A stretch of 64,000 nt of DNA from Actinoallomurus sp963850195 (GTDB lineage: Bacteria; Actinomycetota; Actinomycetes; Streptosporangiales; Streptosporangiaceae): the NCBI GenBank assembly GCA_963850195.1, contig CAWKKD010000007.1, forward strand, positions 1-64,000. Reading direction: 5' to 3'. Under the pieces are notes generated by a model, which was not told where the DNA came from, did not search any database, and saw only the letters and a program-made list of their open reading frames with translations. Numbering within the stretch: the stretch's first letter is position 1; each line of letters begins with the position of its first letter. A program made the position numbers and the translations under genes. Positions 11,248 to 23,366 of the stretch are shown here, piece after piece.

Positions 11248-12141
11248 GGTTCAACGCTTTGGAAGGAGCCCTCATCGGAGCTGGGCCTCCGACTTTTCTC
11301 CCGTACTGTACGAGCTGGCGGAACAAGACCGCGCGAGCGGCCGTGAGGGGTCGGCGCGCCCGCTACAGGTGCAAGGCGTAGCCCCTGCTTATCGATCTGT
11401 CCTAGCGCTGGCGAGGACTCGATCAGCTTTCGGCTGGTCACTACAACCCCTTCGCCTTGCCGTTAGGCGCACGCTGAGATTTCGACGTGCCCGAACCGCG
11501 TATCAATCCATCGAGATATCAAGTAGAGGACGCGCGAACTGGAACGAACGGTTACCTGGGCGGTCCTGCACCGGCAATCGTCCGCTTCGTCCACGCCAGC
11601 GGATCGATTGCCCCATCCGATGCTGATCCTTGCACGAGGCGGCCAGAGCCCCTGGCGTCAGCGTCAACTGCGCTGGCCTGGGTGCACGCGATCTCGTCTC
11701 AGACCACGGTTGCCGCTGCAGCGCTGGACGGCTCCCGTTTTTCGCCGGAGTTGGTACCTCGCTGTCACTGAGGCTGAATACGGTATGTCGTTAGACGACG
11801 GGGCGGGTGGCGCGGCAAGGATGATGCCTGATGACGGCTTATCTGATCATGGCGGACGTGTCGATCTTGGACGACGAGGTCGCTTCGTTCACGCGGGCGA
11901 TTACCGAGACGGTCAAATTCTGGTCCAACGTCTGCTGGGTATTCCAGCGTGACCAGTTAGGGGTCCGGATGATCGCGGTGGGCCAAGACCCAGACCGGCG
12001 TCGACGACCCAGCGGGTTGTGAGTGTGACTCGCACAGATGAAGCTGCTGTGAAGTGCCTGTTCATTCGCATACGGCTGAGGTGGCAAAGGCCAGAGTCCC
12101 TGCGGCTTTTTTGAGGTGTCGCGGGTCGGGGCGATTGATCG
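11248..12141. other. Gene-poor stretch, no supported gene
   Basis: About 0.9 kb between the GHKL gene and the GIY-YIG gene. Short open frames occur on both strands, such as a 63-codon plus-strand frame from 11831, but none shows a family motif or a convincing ribosome binding site. The promoter of the GHKL-DUF4420-Z1 operon should lie at its left edge. I could not pick out a confident -10/-35 pair. Confidence 0.35.
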
Positions 12142-13172
12142 TCAGTGGCGCTCGCCGCCGCGGGGCCGTGAACGGGTCTTGAGCTGGGGGAGCCAGTAGT
12201 CCGGTGGCTGGGGGTGGTCAGCGACGGGTGACCAGCCGTCAGCGGCGTCGGGCACCCGCGGTGCCCAGGAACGGGGTCGTGGCAGGCGCAGTGCGGCGCG
12301 CAGAACGCGGGTTACGCTTGGCGGCGGCTCATAGGTGAGGTCGTTCAGTAGGACCGGCAGTCTGTTCGGACTGAGCTGGCAGTCCCATGTTCTGCTGATC
12401 ACCTGGCAGTGTCCTTCATCTCGAAGAACGCCACCTTGCACGCGTCGGCATCCGGAACTGGTGATAGCCATACCAGGCGTTCGCCGGGGACGAGTCGTTC
12501 TCGTCCGTTGATGTTTCCGTTGGGCGCGGTTCCCGCTCGATCGAGGTACGGGACCGGATCACGGTCGCCTCCCGGGTCACCGTCGCTGAACCCTGCGACA
12601 TGACCTGGGCTGCGGGTTCCCATCAGCTCCAGGAGATCACCGTCGGTGTGGGCCTGCCAGACATCGACGACGTCAGGTGCCTTCGAGAGAAAATCGGAAT
12701 AGTGCAGGCGGGCGAAGATCTGGCCTGCCTCCAGTATGAGCGCGAGACGATCACTGTGCTTGACGAAGTTTGGCTCGCCAGCCGTCCAGGCGTCGATTCC
12801 GGCGACATCCAGCAACGCTGCCCTGACGGCGTGAATCGCCTCTGGCTGTGGCACCTTGAAGAACTCTCGGTTCTGCGCCACCCGGTATCTCTTCAAGAGG
12901 TCATGAGCCCGTCGTTCCACGTTGCTCGGATGAGAGGTGGCCGACCTGAATTCGACCTCGAAGGGGAGCGGGACACCGGTGTTGTGAAGCTGCTTGGCGC
13001 GGTCCTCTGCGAGCTTCGTCGTCATCCCAACTTTGACGATGTTCGGCATCGCCTCATTGCTCAACACGTAGACGAAACCGACCGTGTGCACGGGAAGCCC
13101 ACCTCTTTCGGGGATGGTTCGGTGGTCTGAGGCGGGGATGGGTTCACCGGGTCGGCCGCCATGGTTGACCAA
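12142..13172 (-). pseudogene. GIY-YIG / T5orf172-domain protein, frameshifted near 12410
   Basis: The N-terminal half is a GIY-YIG nuclease-like T5orf172 (Bro-N-associated) domain: VGFVYVLSNEAMPNIVKVGM, then the conserved AEDRAKQLHNTGVPLPFEVE and REFFKVPQPEAI segments (about residues 30-115). A middle region of unknown function follows. Near 12410 the frame breaks. The likely C-terminus (LPRPRSWAPRVPDAADGW, then a basic tail) continues in the next frame to 12142. T5orf172 proteins occur in phages and restriction islands, and several are thought to be DNA nickases. It follows the hsd operon on the same strand. The translation start is uncertain: ATG 13172 or a GTG closer to the domain. Confidence 0.65.
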
Positions 13173-13462
13173 GCTGCCGATGGCCGACGGCGCGGCACAC
13201 TATCGCAGCATCTCTTGACAAGCCGGTATCTGCTGGGGGCATGTTCACGGGATCGCACAGAACGGGGTAACGGTCGGGGTCGGGCAGGTCGCCGGCTAGG
13301 AGCCGTGTCGCGCCACGTACGACGGCGATCGTGTCGGCTCCTTGAACACCAAGCTGGGCCCGGGCGACCCGCACCGGGATCAACCATCGCGGCATCCCGG
13401 GCAGCGCGTTTCCGGGCACGCCGAGCGCGTTCCGCGGCAACGAGGTCCTGTTTGGTGGGCAT
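13061..13462 (-). CDS. basic hypothetical protein downstream of hsdR
   Basis: An ORF starting at ATG 13462, two bases after the hsdR stop, so probably co-translated. It opens with a strongly basic helix (TKQDLVAAERARRARKRAAR). In the frame as given it runs to 13061, overlapping the GIY-YIG gene, but a neighbouring frame offers a more protein-like continuation (GADTIAVVRGATRLLAGDLP), so an indel near 13370 is likely and the true gene may end near 13150. No family recognised. A DNA-binding accessory of the type I system is possible but unproven. Confidence 0.35.
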   Translation of the reverse strand: MPTKQDLVAAERARRARKRAARDAAMVDPGAGRPGPAWCSRSRHDRRRTWRDTAPSRRPARPRPLPRSVRSREHAPSRYRLVKRCCDSVPRRRPSAAWSTMAADPVNPSPPQTTEPSPKEVGFPCTRSVSSTC

Positions 13463-13464
13463 GT

Positions 13465-16400
13465 TCAGCTATCGGCGGTAGGAGACCAGGCGTCGGCGAA
13501 TGTCTCGAGTTGGCGGATGACCTTTTCGATGGCGTCCCTCTCCTCCTCGGGCGGGTAGCCGTGTATGGCGAGCAGGCGCTTGATGGTGGAGCGGAGCTTG
13601 GCCTGGACGTCGTCGCGGGCGGTCCAGTCGGTGGAGAGGCTGTTGCGTACGGCCTTGACCAGGTCGCGGGCGATGTCGGCGAGCTTCCCTTCGCCCATCA
13701 GGGCCTTGACGGAGTCCTTGGCGGCTACCGCGTCGTAAAAAGCGAGCTCGTCGATGCTGAGCTTCGGGTCGAACCGGTTGCCGCGGTCGGCGTCGGCGGC
13801 GACCTCCTTGGCCATGGCGACTAGCTCAGCGATGATCTCTGCGGCGGTGAGGTTCTGGTTGGTGTACTTGCGCATCAGCGCGATCAGCCGGTCAGAGAAG
13901 CTTTGCTGCCGGACGACGTTGTGCCGGGTGACCTTGCGCATCTCCTGTTGAACCAGCCGGCGCAACGCCTCGATCGCGAGGGCAGGGTTCTTGGCCTCTT
14001 GCATTCGCTTGATGTACGCCTCGTCGAGGTGTGACAGGTCAGGGCGGTCCAAGCCGGCCGCAGTAAACAGGTCGGTCACGTCACCGGCCTCGATGGCACC
14101 TGCGGTGAGCTGTTTGAGATACAGCTCAACGTCGGCGGGGATCGGCCTCCCGCCGGCTTGGCGCTCGGCGGCATCGAACTTGACCACCCACACCCGTACG
14201 TCACGGAAGAAGGCGATATCATCGCGTACGTCGTTCAGCTCACCGCTGCTGGAGCACAGCGCGAAGAACCGGGCCAGCCGCGAGGCTTGCGTTGTGAACC
14301 GTTCTTTGAGAGTCGGCTCGTCGTCGGGGACCTGGTTGAGCGGGTTCTTAGGATCGCGTAGGTAGTTGGTCACGCCCAGCGCCGTGTCCCGGTACGCATG
14401 CGGGCTCTTGGCCCGCAGTTCCTCCCGCCACGGGTAGCCAGCCAGCAGGGTGTTGCCGAGTACGTCGAGGAGGTCGCGGACCTTGGCCAGCGCGTCATCC
14501 AGATCCTTGCCCATCGGCTTGGACTGCTGGTCATCAGTGGTGTACTCGGCCAATGCCGCGAGCAGGTTCTCGTGCAACGGCGCGTACCCGACCATCAGGC
14601 CGTCCTGCTTGTTGCGGAAGGTACGGTTGACCCGTGCCAGGGTCTGCATGAGCTGCGCGCCGCGCATCGACCGGTCGAGGTACAGCGTGTGCAGCGGAGG
14701 AGCGTCGAACCCGGTGAGCAGCATGTCCTTGACGATGATCAGCTCAAGTTCGTCGTCCTCCTCCTTCATCCGGCGCTGCACTGCCTTTTGCTGCGACGGC
14801 CGGAGTCGATGCTTGAGGATGTTCTTCGAGTCTCCGTTGGTCGTGCTGTAGACGACCTTGATCTTGCCCTTGTCGACGGCGTCGGCGTGCCAGTCGGGCC
14901 GCAGGTCGATGATCTGCCGGTACAGGTTCGCGCAGATCTCGCGCGTACTGCACACGATCATGCCCTTGCCGGGTGCGTCGATGAACTCCTTCATCGCAGC
15001 CGATCGAGCTTCCCAGTGCTCGACGATGTCGGCGGCCAGCTTCTCCAGCCGGGCTGGCGCGCCGTACACGGCGTTGAGCACGGCGGCGGCCTGCTCGACC
15101 CGCCTACGTTCGGAATCGTCCAGGCCCTCGGTGGCCTTGTCGGCTCGTTCGTCGAGATCTTCCGGATCGGTGTCGGAGGGCAAGCTGACCGGGATCAGCC
15201 GGCTCTCGTAGTAGACCGGCACGGTCGCGCCGTCGTTGACGGCCCGGGTGAGGTCGTAGATGTCGATGTAGTCGCCGAACACCTGCCGGGTGTCGCGCTC
15301 GGCCCCGGAGATCGGCGTGCCGGTGAAGGCGATCATCGTCGCGTACGGGAGAGCGTCGCGCAGGTGCCGGGCGTACCCGTTGAGACTGTCGTAGTGGCTG
15401 CGGTGCGCCTCGTCGACGATCACGATGATGTTCCGCCGGTCCGACAGCAGCGGGTGGGCGTGGCCGGCGTCCTTTTCCTTCTGCGTCCTGCTGAACTTCT
15501 GCAGAGTGGTGAAGTAGATACCGCCGGTACGTCGGTTGGTCAGCTCGGTACGCAGGTGGTCGCGGCTGGTCACCGGCACCGGCTTCTCCGGCAGCAGCTC
15601 GCTGGCGTTGAAGCCGTCGAAGAGTTGGTCGTCCAGGTCCGTACGGTCGGTGAGCACCACGATGGTGGGGTTGCCGAGCGCCGGGTGCTTGAGCACCTGG
15701 TTGGCGTACAGCTCCATCTCCATCGACTTGCCGGACCCCTGTGTGTGCCAGACAACCCCGGCCTTGCCGTTGCTGCGCACCGCTTCGACGGTCTTCCCGA
15801 CCGCCTTGGAGACCGCGAAATACTGGTGCGGCTTGGCGACCCGCTTCAGCAGCCCGTCCTCGGACTGCGCGAACGCGACGTAGCCGTCCAGCAGATCCAC
15901 GAACCGCCGCGCATCGAATAGACCGTGCAGTGTTAATACCAGCTCCGATTCCTCCCACGTGGGCGAGGGCTGCTCGATCGGCTCGCCCACGTCGTCAACG
16001 TTCCACGGTGCGAAGTGGTTGTACGGAGTGAACGCCGTGCCGTATTGAGCGCGCAGGCCATCGGAGGCCAGGCACACCACGTTGCAGCGGAACGCCTGCC
16101 ACACGTCCCGTGCGTAAGCCATGAGCTGGGCGTGCGCGGTCTCCGGGGTGGCATGTTCGTCGCCGGCCTTCTTTAATTCGAAGATCGCCACGGGCAGGCC
16201 GTTGAGGTAGAGCACCACGTCGAAGCGGCGCCGGGTGACCCCGTCGATGACCGCGACCTGCCGGACCGCTAGGAAATCGTTGCAGTACGGGTCTGCGCGA
16301 TCGAGCAGATGCACGGTCGGGTTCTGCTCGGCCCTGTACTCGTCGGTGAAGCTGATCCCGCGGATGCCCCGCGTCAGGTATTCGTGAATCCGGAAGTTCT

Positions 16401-16648
16401 CGCTCCTGGCATCCTGCGACCGCGGCGACAGGATGAGATCCACGCACCTCATCGACCGACGCCGAAGGTAGCTTGGGATTGATCCTCGCGACCGCATCAC
16501 GAAGCCGACCCGGGATGATCAGCTCCGCCCACGACTCTCGCTCACCGGACCCTTTGGCGATCTGTTTCCCTTCGAGGGGCTGCCAGCCAAGCTCTTCCAA
16601 GATCTCGAGGACATCGTGCTCCAGGTCCGCCTCGCTGTACCCACTCAC
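13465..16648 (-). pseudogene. hsdR: type I restriction enzyme R subunit HsdR (one frameshift)
   Basis: Motor-nuclease subunit of a type I restriction system. The first about 60 residues (SEADLEHDVLEILEELGWQP) lie in one frame from GTG 16648; the remaining about 1,000 are open from near 16500. Nuclease domain: RRFDVVLYLNGLPVAIFELK (D...E-x-K). SF2 helicase: Walker A VVWHTQGSGKSMEME, DEAHRS, FTGTPISG, and the GFDAPPLHTLYLDRSMRG to QTLARVNRTFRNKQDG block. The C-terminal helical region ends at 13465. The GTG start overlaps the hsdS stop (GTGA). With a single indel near 16470 this is a candidate for an intact gene misread by sequencing. Confidence 0.9.
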
Positions 16649-17802
16649 GCGGCATCCTCCACAGCCTTCTTCGCGTCCCGAACCCTGATCTCCCCCGACA
16701 TCAACTTCGGCAGCAGCGTGTCTCGTAGTTCCGTGAGCACCTGCGATTCCTCATTACGGAGGGCCGCAATGCAGGATAGTTTTGCCAACCTTTCTTCGAT
16801 TTGACCTTTCTTAAATGGGCGGGGCAGGATGATCTCTATCATGGATCCGAAGACCTGTGCTTTCTAGTCGCCCCGTCCCATGGCCGGCTTCGTCCACTAG
16901 CTTGAGTATCTCTCGGCGTCGGGATCTCAATGCATATGCGAAGGAGTACAAGCCGATGTCGTCGCGGGGGATGAAGGCTTTGCAGTCGCTGCCCGAAGGC
17001 GACTTGTCGAGTTGTAATGCCGACACGAAATTCAGTCTTCAGGCTCATCCCTCGAACTATGCAGAGCGTTGTTCCCGGAGGGACAAGCTTCGTCCCGTTG
17101 GTAGCGCCAAGCTCGGTCACCTTGCGAATCGGAGTTGCCCTCTAGATCTGAAGAAACTCTTCAGGCTTGCCGCTGAGATCCAAGGAATATTTCCGGACCA
17201 ATAGCTTAGGTTCACTAGTCTTGGGGGTTCCGCCGGATAGCCACGTTAGCGGCGTCCTTGAGTCAACCTTTTGGCATGTAGTGGAGATCGAGTTCGTAAT
17301 TTAGGCGATTTTCAGCGAGTTCGATGCAGGAGTCGGCGATACGGTCGTTGACGGCTATCTTCTCGTAGAGCGCTCGAGGACTTCCTAGCGATATCCCTGA
17401 TGGTCGAGATAGCTCGGTGCAGCGAATGCGGATCTTAGTCAGTTCCGACTGGCGAATACCAAGAACGGTAGTTCTGGTAGCGCGCCCGAGAAGCTCATTT
17501 TGAACCGGCTTCGTCTACAGTGCATAGACCAGCCGAATCGGCTGTCGAGCACGCAGACTTCCCGCGGAGTCCGTAAACGCGTTGCCCCAACACCAAGGGT
17601 ATTACCTGCATTGGGAACCAAGGTCAACCACGTCCGAAGATGGGGCCTCCGGGACGATAAGGGAAATTACGTCATGTAGCTGAGTCTGTGTATTCGCATC
17701 CAGCGTTGATACATCTCTGAAGGATATCGAATAGCGAAGTTTCATCGGGAGTTGATAGCCGATCCTGGACCTGGCCGAGGCTACTGAGAACACCGTCATC
17801 AA
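16645..17802 (-). pseudogene. hsdS: type I restriction specificity subunit HsdS, frameshifted
   Basis: Would choose the target sequence of the type I enzyme. The last 65 residues are clean: KKGQIEERLAKLSCIAALRN then VLTELRDTLLPKLMSGEIRV, the usual HsdS C-terminal conserved helix. Upstream frames carry LVPPGTTLCIVRGMSLKTEF, QRLQSL or DCKAFIPRDD variants, and LKLVDEAGHGTGRLEST, typical of a target-recognition domain. The first about 400 bases (17400-17800) can only be read in short pieces. At least four frame changes interrupt it, more than in hsdR or hsdM. Its lower GC and heavier decay fit the usual rapid turnover of specificity subunits. Confidence 0.7.
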
Positions 17803-17857
17803 TGAAATCTCCGCCTAGCTTTAACGGATCTTTCCTGGTGATCATCAGAGTTCAAGG

Positions 17858-19490
17858 CTATTTCCGAGATAAGCTCAGACATCGAGGTGCTCCAGATGAG
17901 TCACGGATTATCTGCTCGAGGCGGGCGGACTCGTCGAAGTGGGCGAAGAGCTTCCTTGGTGAGGCGGTCGATTTTGTCGGCGATGGGCTCGTCGTCGCTG
18001 TCGTCGAGTCTCGGCGGCACCGACGTAGCGGCCGGGGGTGAGGATGTGGTCGTGGATGCGGATCTCGTCCTGGGTGGCCGAGTAGCAGAAGCCAGGTTCG
18101 TCGGCGTACGTCAGGCCGGCGTCGCGGGCGCTGGTCGTACCTCGCCAGGCGTGGTAGGTGCCGGCGATCTTGGCGATGTCGTCGTCGGTGAGGACCCGCT
18201 CGGTGCGGTCGAGCATCGTGCCCATGCTCCGGGCGTCGATGAAGAGCACCTGGCCCTGGCGGTCCGTGCGGCCGCCGCGTGAGCTCTTGTCCTTGGCGAA
18301 GAACCACAGGCAGGCCGGGATCTGGGTGGTACGGAACAGCTGCGGCGGCAGGGCGACCATGCAGGCGACCAGGTCCGCTTCGACCATCGCGGCGCGGATC
18401 TCGCCCTCGCCGGACTGCTTGGAGGACATCGAGCCGTTGGCCATGACGACGCCGGCGCTGCCGCGGGTGCCGAGCTTGGAGATGATGTGCTGCATCCAGG
18501 CGAAGTTGGCGTTGCCGGCCGGAGGAGTGCCGAAGCGCCAGCGCGGGTCGTCGGTCTTGCGGTACCAGTCCGACATGTTGAACGGCGGGTTGGCCATCAC
18601 GTAGTCGGCCTTAAGATCGGGGTGCTTGTCCTCGTAGAAGGTGTCGGCCCACTTGGCGGACAGGTCGCCGGTGACGCCGTGGATCGCGAGGTTCATCTTG
18701 GCTAGCCGCCAGGTGCGCTCGTTGGCCTCCTGGCCGTACACCGCGATGTCGTCGCGTCGGCCCCGGTGGCTGAGGACGAACTTCTCGGCCTGCACGAACA
18801 TGCCGCCCGAGCCGCAGCACGGGTCGTACACCCGGCCCTTGTACGGTTCGAGAACCTCTACGAGGACCTTGACCACGCTGGACGGCGTGTAGAACTCCCC
18901 GCCGCGCTTGCCCTCGGCGCGGGCGAACTTCTCCAGGAAGTACTCGTAGACCTCGCCGAGGACGTCGCGGGCGGATTTGCCGTCGTGGCCGGTGAAGCGG
19001 GCGTCGCTGATCAGGTCGACGAGCTCGCTGAGGCGGCGCTGGTCGACGTTGTCCCGGTTGAAGATCTTCGGGAGGACGCCGGTCAGCGACGCGTTCGCCT
19101 TCATGATGGCGTCCATCGCGCCGTCGATCAGCATGCCGATCCGCGCCGGACTTGGCGTTGGCGGCCAGGTCGGCCCAGCGGGCGCCGTCGGGCACCCAGA
19201 AGACGCCCTCGCGGTCGTACTCGTCCTTGTCGTCGAGGAAGCGACTCGTGGCGTGACTCGGGCACGCCGTCGGCGATCAGCTCGTCGCGGATCTGCGCGC
19301 GGCGTTCCGCGAAGGCGTCCGAGACGTACTTGAGGAAGACCAGGCCGAGGACGAAGTCCTTGTACTGCGCGGCGTCCATCGAGCCGCGGAGCTTGTCGGC
19401 GGACTTCCACAGGATGTCCTTGAGCTCGGCCATCGTCGAGATGCCGGGCAGCTCGCCTTGGCCTGCGGGGGTTTTCTTTCGGGGGGGCAT
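17858..19490 (-). pseudogene. hsdM: type I restriction methylase subunit HsdM, frameshifted
   Basis: N6-adenine methyltransferase subunit. It starts at ATG 19490 (MPPRKKTPAGQGELPGIS); the N-terminal HsdM bundle reads ILWKSADKLRGSMDAAQYKD then VLGLVFLKYVSDAFAERRAQ. After two frame changes near 19240-19140 the main frame has EVYEYFLEKFARAEGKRGGE, motif I VYDPCCGSGGMFVQAEKF and motif IV DYVMANPPFNMSDWY (NPPF), then GSAGVVMANGSMSSK. A third shift near 18015 restores a C-terminus DDEPIADKIDRLTKELFAHF. The catalytic motifs are intact, so the product would be active once the frame is corrected. It lies directly downstream of the HTH/methylase-like gene. Confidence 0.88.
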
Positions 19491-19522
19491 GCGTTCTCCG
19501 TCGTATGGAATTGTTAGTTGTT

Positions 19523-21591
19523 TTAGTCGGCGAATGTGAGGGTGCCGTCGGCTAGGCCGGTGGCGGCGATGCGGTGCAGTTCGCGGGTGGCGGTCGGTCT
19601 CCTCCGAGGCCAGCCGTCGCCGTGCCTCCAACTCGGTTAGTAGCCGGTCGAAGTGCGCCAGCTCGGTGGCGACAGGAGCGGCAGGCGTAGCTCTTCGAGC
19701 CGCTGGACAGGGCGGATCGCGTGTTCGGCCCGGCTGGATGCGGTGAGTAGCGCGGCGAGCACGCGGGGGGTGAAATGCTCGGTGCCGCGTTCGGTGATGC
19801 GCAGGATGCGGGCGGGGAACTCCATCACCGAGTAACCCTCGTGGTCGACGAGCGCGGCCGGTTCGGGCGCCGTGGTGATGACGACGTCGCCGGGCAGGCT
19901 GCGCTGCGCGTTCGGGTAGGTGGACTCGTATGCGACCCGGTCGATGCGCCTGCTTCGCCCAGCGGCCGTCCGAGCACCTCGGCGGGCCGAGCACCCGGTA
20001 TGAGGAAGTATGGTCACCGTCGTCGGGCTGATGAGGTCGGCGGCGACGCGGGTGCCCTTCCGCAGGGAGAGCCGGTTGGTCCGTGCCCGGCCGTCGTAGA
20101 TGAGCTCGGCGATGGTCGCGGTACGGCGGCGGCACCGGGTTGGCCCGGACGGCGAGGTCGCTGTGCAGCATCGGGCGCTCCGGCCGTACGTCCCGGAGCA
20201 CGCGTTCCAGCTCCAGGGCGCGGGCGACGCGTTCGGAGAGTGTGCTGGAGCTCTCGCTCGGTCGGCAGGTAGCGGGGGGTGAGTGGGTGCGGCGACTTCG
20301 CCAGGGTGGCAACCGGCGTCATGACCGCGTACGCCCGGCTGCGCGCGTTGGGGTCGAAGCCCTCCTGCCGCCAGGTGAGTCACGTCCGTGGTGAGCGCGT
20401 CGATCACCGTTGGGGTCAGTTCGCGGTCAGAGACGTCGGCGAGCAGCACCCGGCCGCGCAGCGGTGTGCGGTAGTCGATGTTGAGGACCCACAGCGCCAC
20501 CTCGTAGCCGGGGCGGTACGGCACTAAGCCGCCGGGGAGGCGGATGATTGCTTTGACCGATCCCGAGGTGAGCAGCTCGGCGCGCAGCGTGCCGGCGGGG
20601 CTCACCGGATCGAGCCCGGTAATGGCGTCCGCAGGCGCCACGACGACCGCGGTCGTGCCCCCGGCGAGCTGGAGCGAGATGTCGTTCAGCGCCTCCAGCG
20701 TGTCCGCGGCGGTGCGCTCCTCGCCCGGGCGGTACGGCTGCTGGGTGACGATGATGTTCGCCGCATCTAAGGCCGCGGATCGGATCGGCGTGCACCTCGA
20801 AGTCGCCGTCGTTCAGGTCACGAACGGTCAGGCGGCGCCGGGTGAGGCGAGCCAGGTACGGATCGGAGCAGCACGCGGCGAGGTGAACGTGCTGGTCCTC
20901 GCGGAGCGAGTCGGCCACGGCGAGGAGGAGATCGGCGGGACCGGCGTTGGAGTCGGCGATCCGGGCCGTGCCGTCTCGGTCGGCCTGGCCGGTAGCGTCG
21001 GCGAGCTCTGCGATTAGCCGGAGCAGAGCGGGATCGAGCCGGTCGGCCGACAGCTCGGCCGCGCCCAGCCGGTCCCGGACCTGCATCACTCGTTCAAAGG
21101 CGCCGTGGTCACTCCACGCGGCTTCAACGAGCTCGTCGGCGGCGCGCGGCAGCCAAGTAGCGCGCAGCGCCGTGATCTCCGACAACAGCAGGCGGTCGTC
21201 TGGGTCGACCTCGCATGCGAGCCGCTGGAGCCGGGTGATCAGACCCGGCGTCCCGTCATCGAGGACTTCGCCGTCGTTCAGGTGGCGCAGGCAGATCAGC
21301 GCGGTGAGTGTGGCGATCAGCGTCCGGGGCGGCATCTGTGCGCTGAGCCGGGTGAGCGTGTAGATCCGCAGGTCACCTTCGATGTCGCGGCCCTTGCCGC
21401 GTCCAGTCTCGATCAGCCAGTGCGGCGATCTCCTTACCGTCGAACAGCGGGCGTGCCTGATCGCCCGCTACCGGGTGGGGAAAGGAGTCATACCGCCGTC
21501 GCCAGTTGGTGACCACGGGACGCTGAACACCCGCCAGCTCGGCGATCTCCCTCATCGACATTAGCTGCGTGTCCTCGTGTGGAGCCGTCAT
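19523..21591 (-). pseudogene. HTH / N6-methylase-like / specificity-like fusion protein, frameshifted
   Basis: About 690 residues when corrected. The start ATG 21591 has a strong AAAGGAGGTG site. The N-terminus is a helix-turn-helix (SMREIAELAGVQRPVVTNWR). After one shift near 21370 comes a helical HsdM-like region, then a methylase-fold segment ending NIIVTQQPY, where the catalytic (N/D)PPY is replaced by QQPY, so methylation is doubtful. A third part (LRAELLTSGSVKAIIRLPGG, YRPGYEVALWVLNIDYRT) resembles HsdM C-termini. The last third (RVAADLISPTTVTILP, LPGDVVITTAPEP, then a coiled tail) resembles an HsdS half. Related HTH-'N-6 DNA methylase' proteins are common in actinomycetes, usually of unknown function. 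It precedes hsdM by 32 bases. Confidence 0.65.
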
Positions 21592-21696
21592 CTCAACACC
21601 TCCTTTCATTGACGGCGGGTTCCCGACTTTAGACGCCTTTTAGCTGCAAAGTCGTATGAAACTGTTGATAACCCCCTTTGTCAGGCAATCTCCATG

Positions 21697-23218
21697 TCAT
21701 TCGAAGGCGTCGGAGTCGGGCAAGGCTCGAACCATTCGTTCCTCTTCGGCCGACGCCACCAATTCGGCGCTACTCAGTGAACGCACTGCTTGTTCTGCCG
21801 GTTTGATCGGCTTGAGCTCGCTCTCGGCGACCTTGAGGGTCTGAAACTTGCGGGCCGTGACGAGCACTCGGCCCTCCAGCGAGCCGATGGCCTTGTTGTA
21901 GGAGCTGACCGAACGGTCCAGGCCGGCGCCGAGCGCGCTCAGATGGCCGCCCATGGTGCCGAGCCGGTCGTACAGCTCCACGCCCAGCTCGTAGACCTGC
22001 CGCATGTTGTCCTGGAGCGCGGCCTGAGTCCAGGCGAACGCGATCACGCGCAGCATCGCGATCAGGGTGGTCGGCCCGGCGATGTACACACGCTTGCGCG
22101 CCGCGTACTCCAGTAGATCAGGGCTGCGTTCGAGTGCCGGCTGCAGCAGCGACTCGCCCGGCAGGAACATCACCACGAACTCCGGGCTGCCGGTGACCTT
22201 GCGGAAGTACTCTTTGCCAGCGAGGACGTCGACGTGCTTACGGAGCTGCTTGGCGTGCTCGGCCCAGTGCCGCTCGCGCTCGGCCTCGTCGCTCGCCTCG
22301 GTGGCCGACAGGAACGCCACCAACGAGCACCTTGGCGTCCACGACGACGTTCTTGCCGCCCGCCAGGTGCACGATCATGTCCGGGCGGAGCCGACCCTCG
22401 TCGCCGTCGATCGAGACCTGCAGATCGAAGTCGCAGCGTTCCTGCATGCCGGCCAGCTCGACGGTGCGCTTGAGCTGCATCTCGCCCCAGTTGCCGCGAA
22501 CGTGCGGCTTCCGCAGGGCCTCGGCCAGTGCCCGGGTCTGTGCGCGGCCCTCGGCGTTGTCCTGGGTGAGCCGCGCGATCTGCGTCTTGAGTTCGGCGTC
22601 GGCCGTCGTCCGCTTGTGATCGAGCTGCTTGAGGTACGTGTCCAGCTGTTCCAGCCGTTCGCGTACGGCGGCACCGGTCGCGTTGAACTTGCCGTCCGCG
22701 GCGCTGACCAGTTTCTGCTCGGAGGTGGCGAGCATGTCGGCGGCCAGGGCCTTGAAGCTTTCGGCCTGGAGCCGGTTGTTCTCCTCTCGGGACTCCTCGA
22801 GAGCCTTCCGCGCCGCTTCCACGGCCGCGCTCTGTTCACGAACGGCCTGCCGCTCCGAATGAAGCTCGGCCAGCCGCCTCGTGCAGTCCTCCAGCTCCCG
22901 GCGGTACTGCTCGGCGGTGGCGCGCGTGCTCGTCAGCTCGGAGTCGAGCCGGCCCATCTGCTCGTCCCGGCCGCGTGCCTCGGCTGACTGCTCGGTGATG
23001 GTCTGCTCGAGCCGGTCCGCACGTGCCTTGAGTTCGTCGCGTTCGGTACGCAGCTGGCTGGCCTGCTGGTCGAACTGGCGGGCCCGTTCTTCAGCGACTT
23101 TCAGGTCCGCCTCCCGTTTTCCGTTCTCACCCCCTACAAGGCTTCGCGCGACCAAAAAGCCGAGCCCACCCGAGAGGACGCATAGGAGGACGAGAACGAT
23201 TACGTACAGGGAGTTCAT
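21697..23218 (-). pseudogene. rmuC: DNA recombination protein RmuC (single frameshift near 22320)
   Basis: RmuC-family protein. An N-terminal membrane helix (SLYVIVLVLLCVLSGGLGFL) is followed by a long coiled coil (residues about 30-190) and the RmuC nuclease-like domain: RKPHVRGNWGEMQLKRTVEL, DMIVHLAGGKNVVVDAKV, then after an extra base near 22320 FLSATEASDEAERERHW, FVVMFLPGESLLQPALE and TTLIAMLRVIAFAWTQAA. The start ATG 23218 has GGAGGT seven bases upstream. In E. coli RmuC limits inversion at short repeats, and in some strains it has anti-phage effects. Here it lies at the head of the strand carrying the type I restriction genes, an association seen in other bacteria. Confidence 0.88.
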
Positions 23219-23366
23219 GGTCAAAACCTCCAGGGGAAGGCGCATTGGACGTCGAAACGGCCGATGCGAGGGAAGGCGAGGTCACCGCGACTACCGCGTT
23301 ACGCGAGCCAGCTGATGACCTGCGAAATGACCATAAGACGCCGAGACATGGTCGGCGCGCCTATTT

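Noticed and set aside
14398..15921. 507-codon plus-strand open frame
   Set aside because: Exactly antisense to the helicase part of hsdR, which has clear motifs; the composition is that of a high-GC shadow frame.
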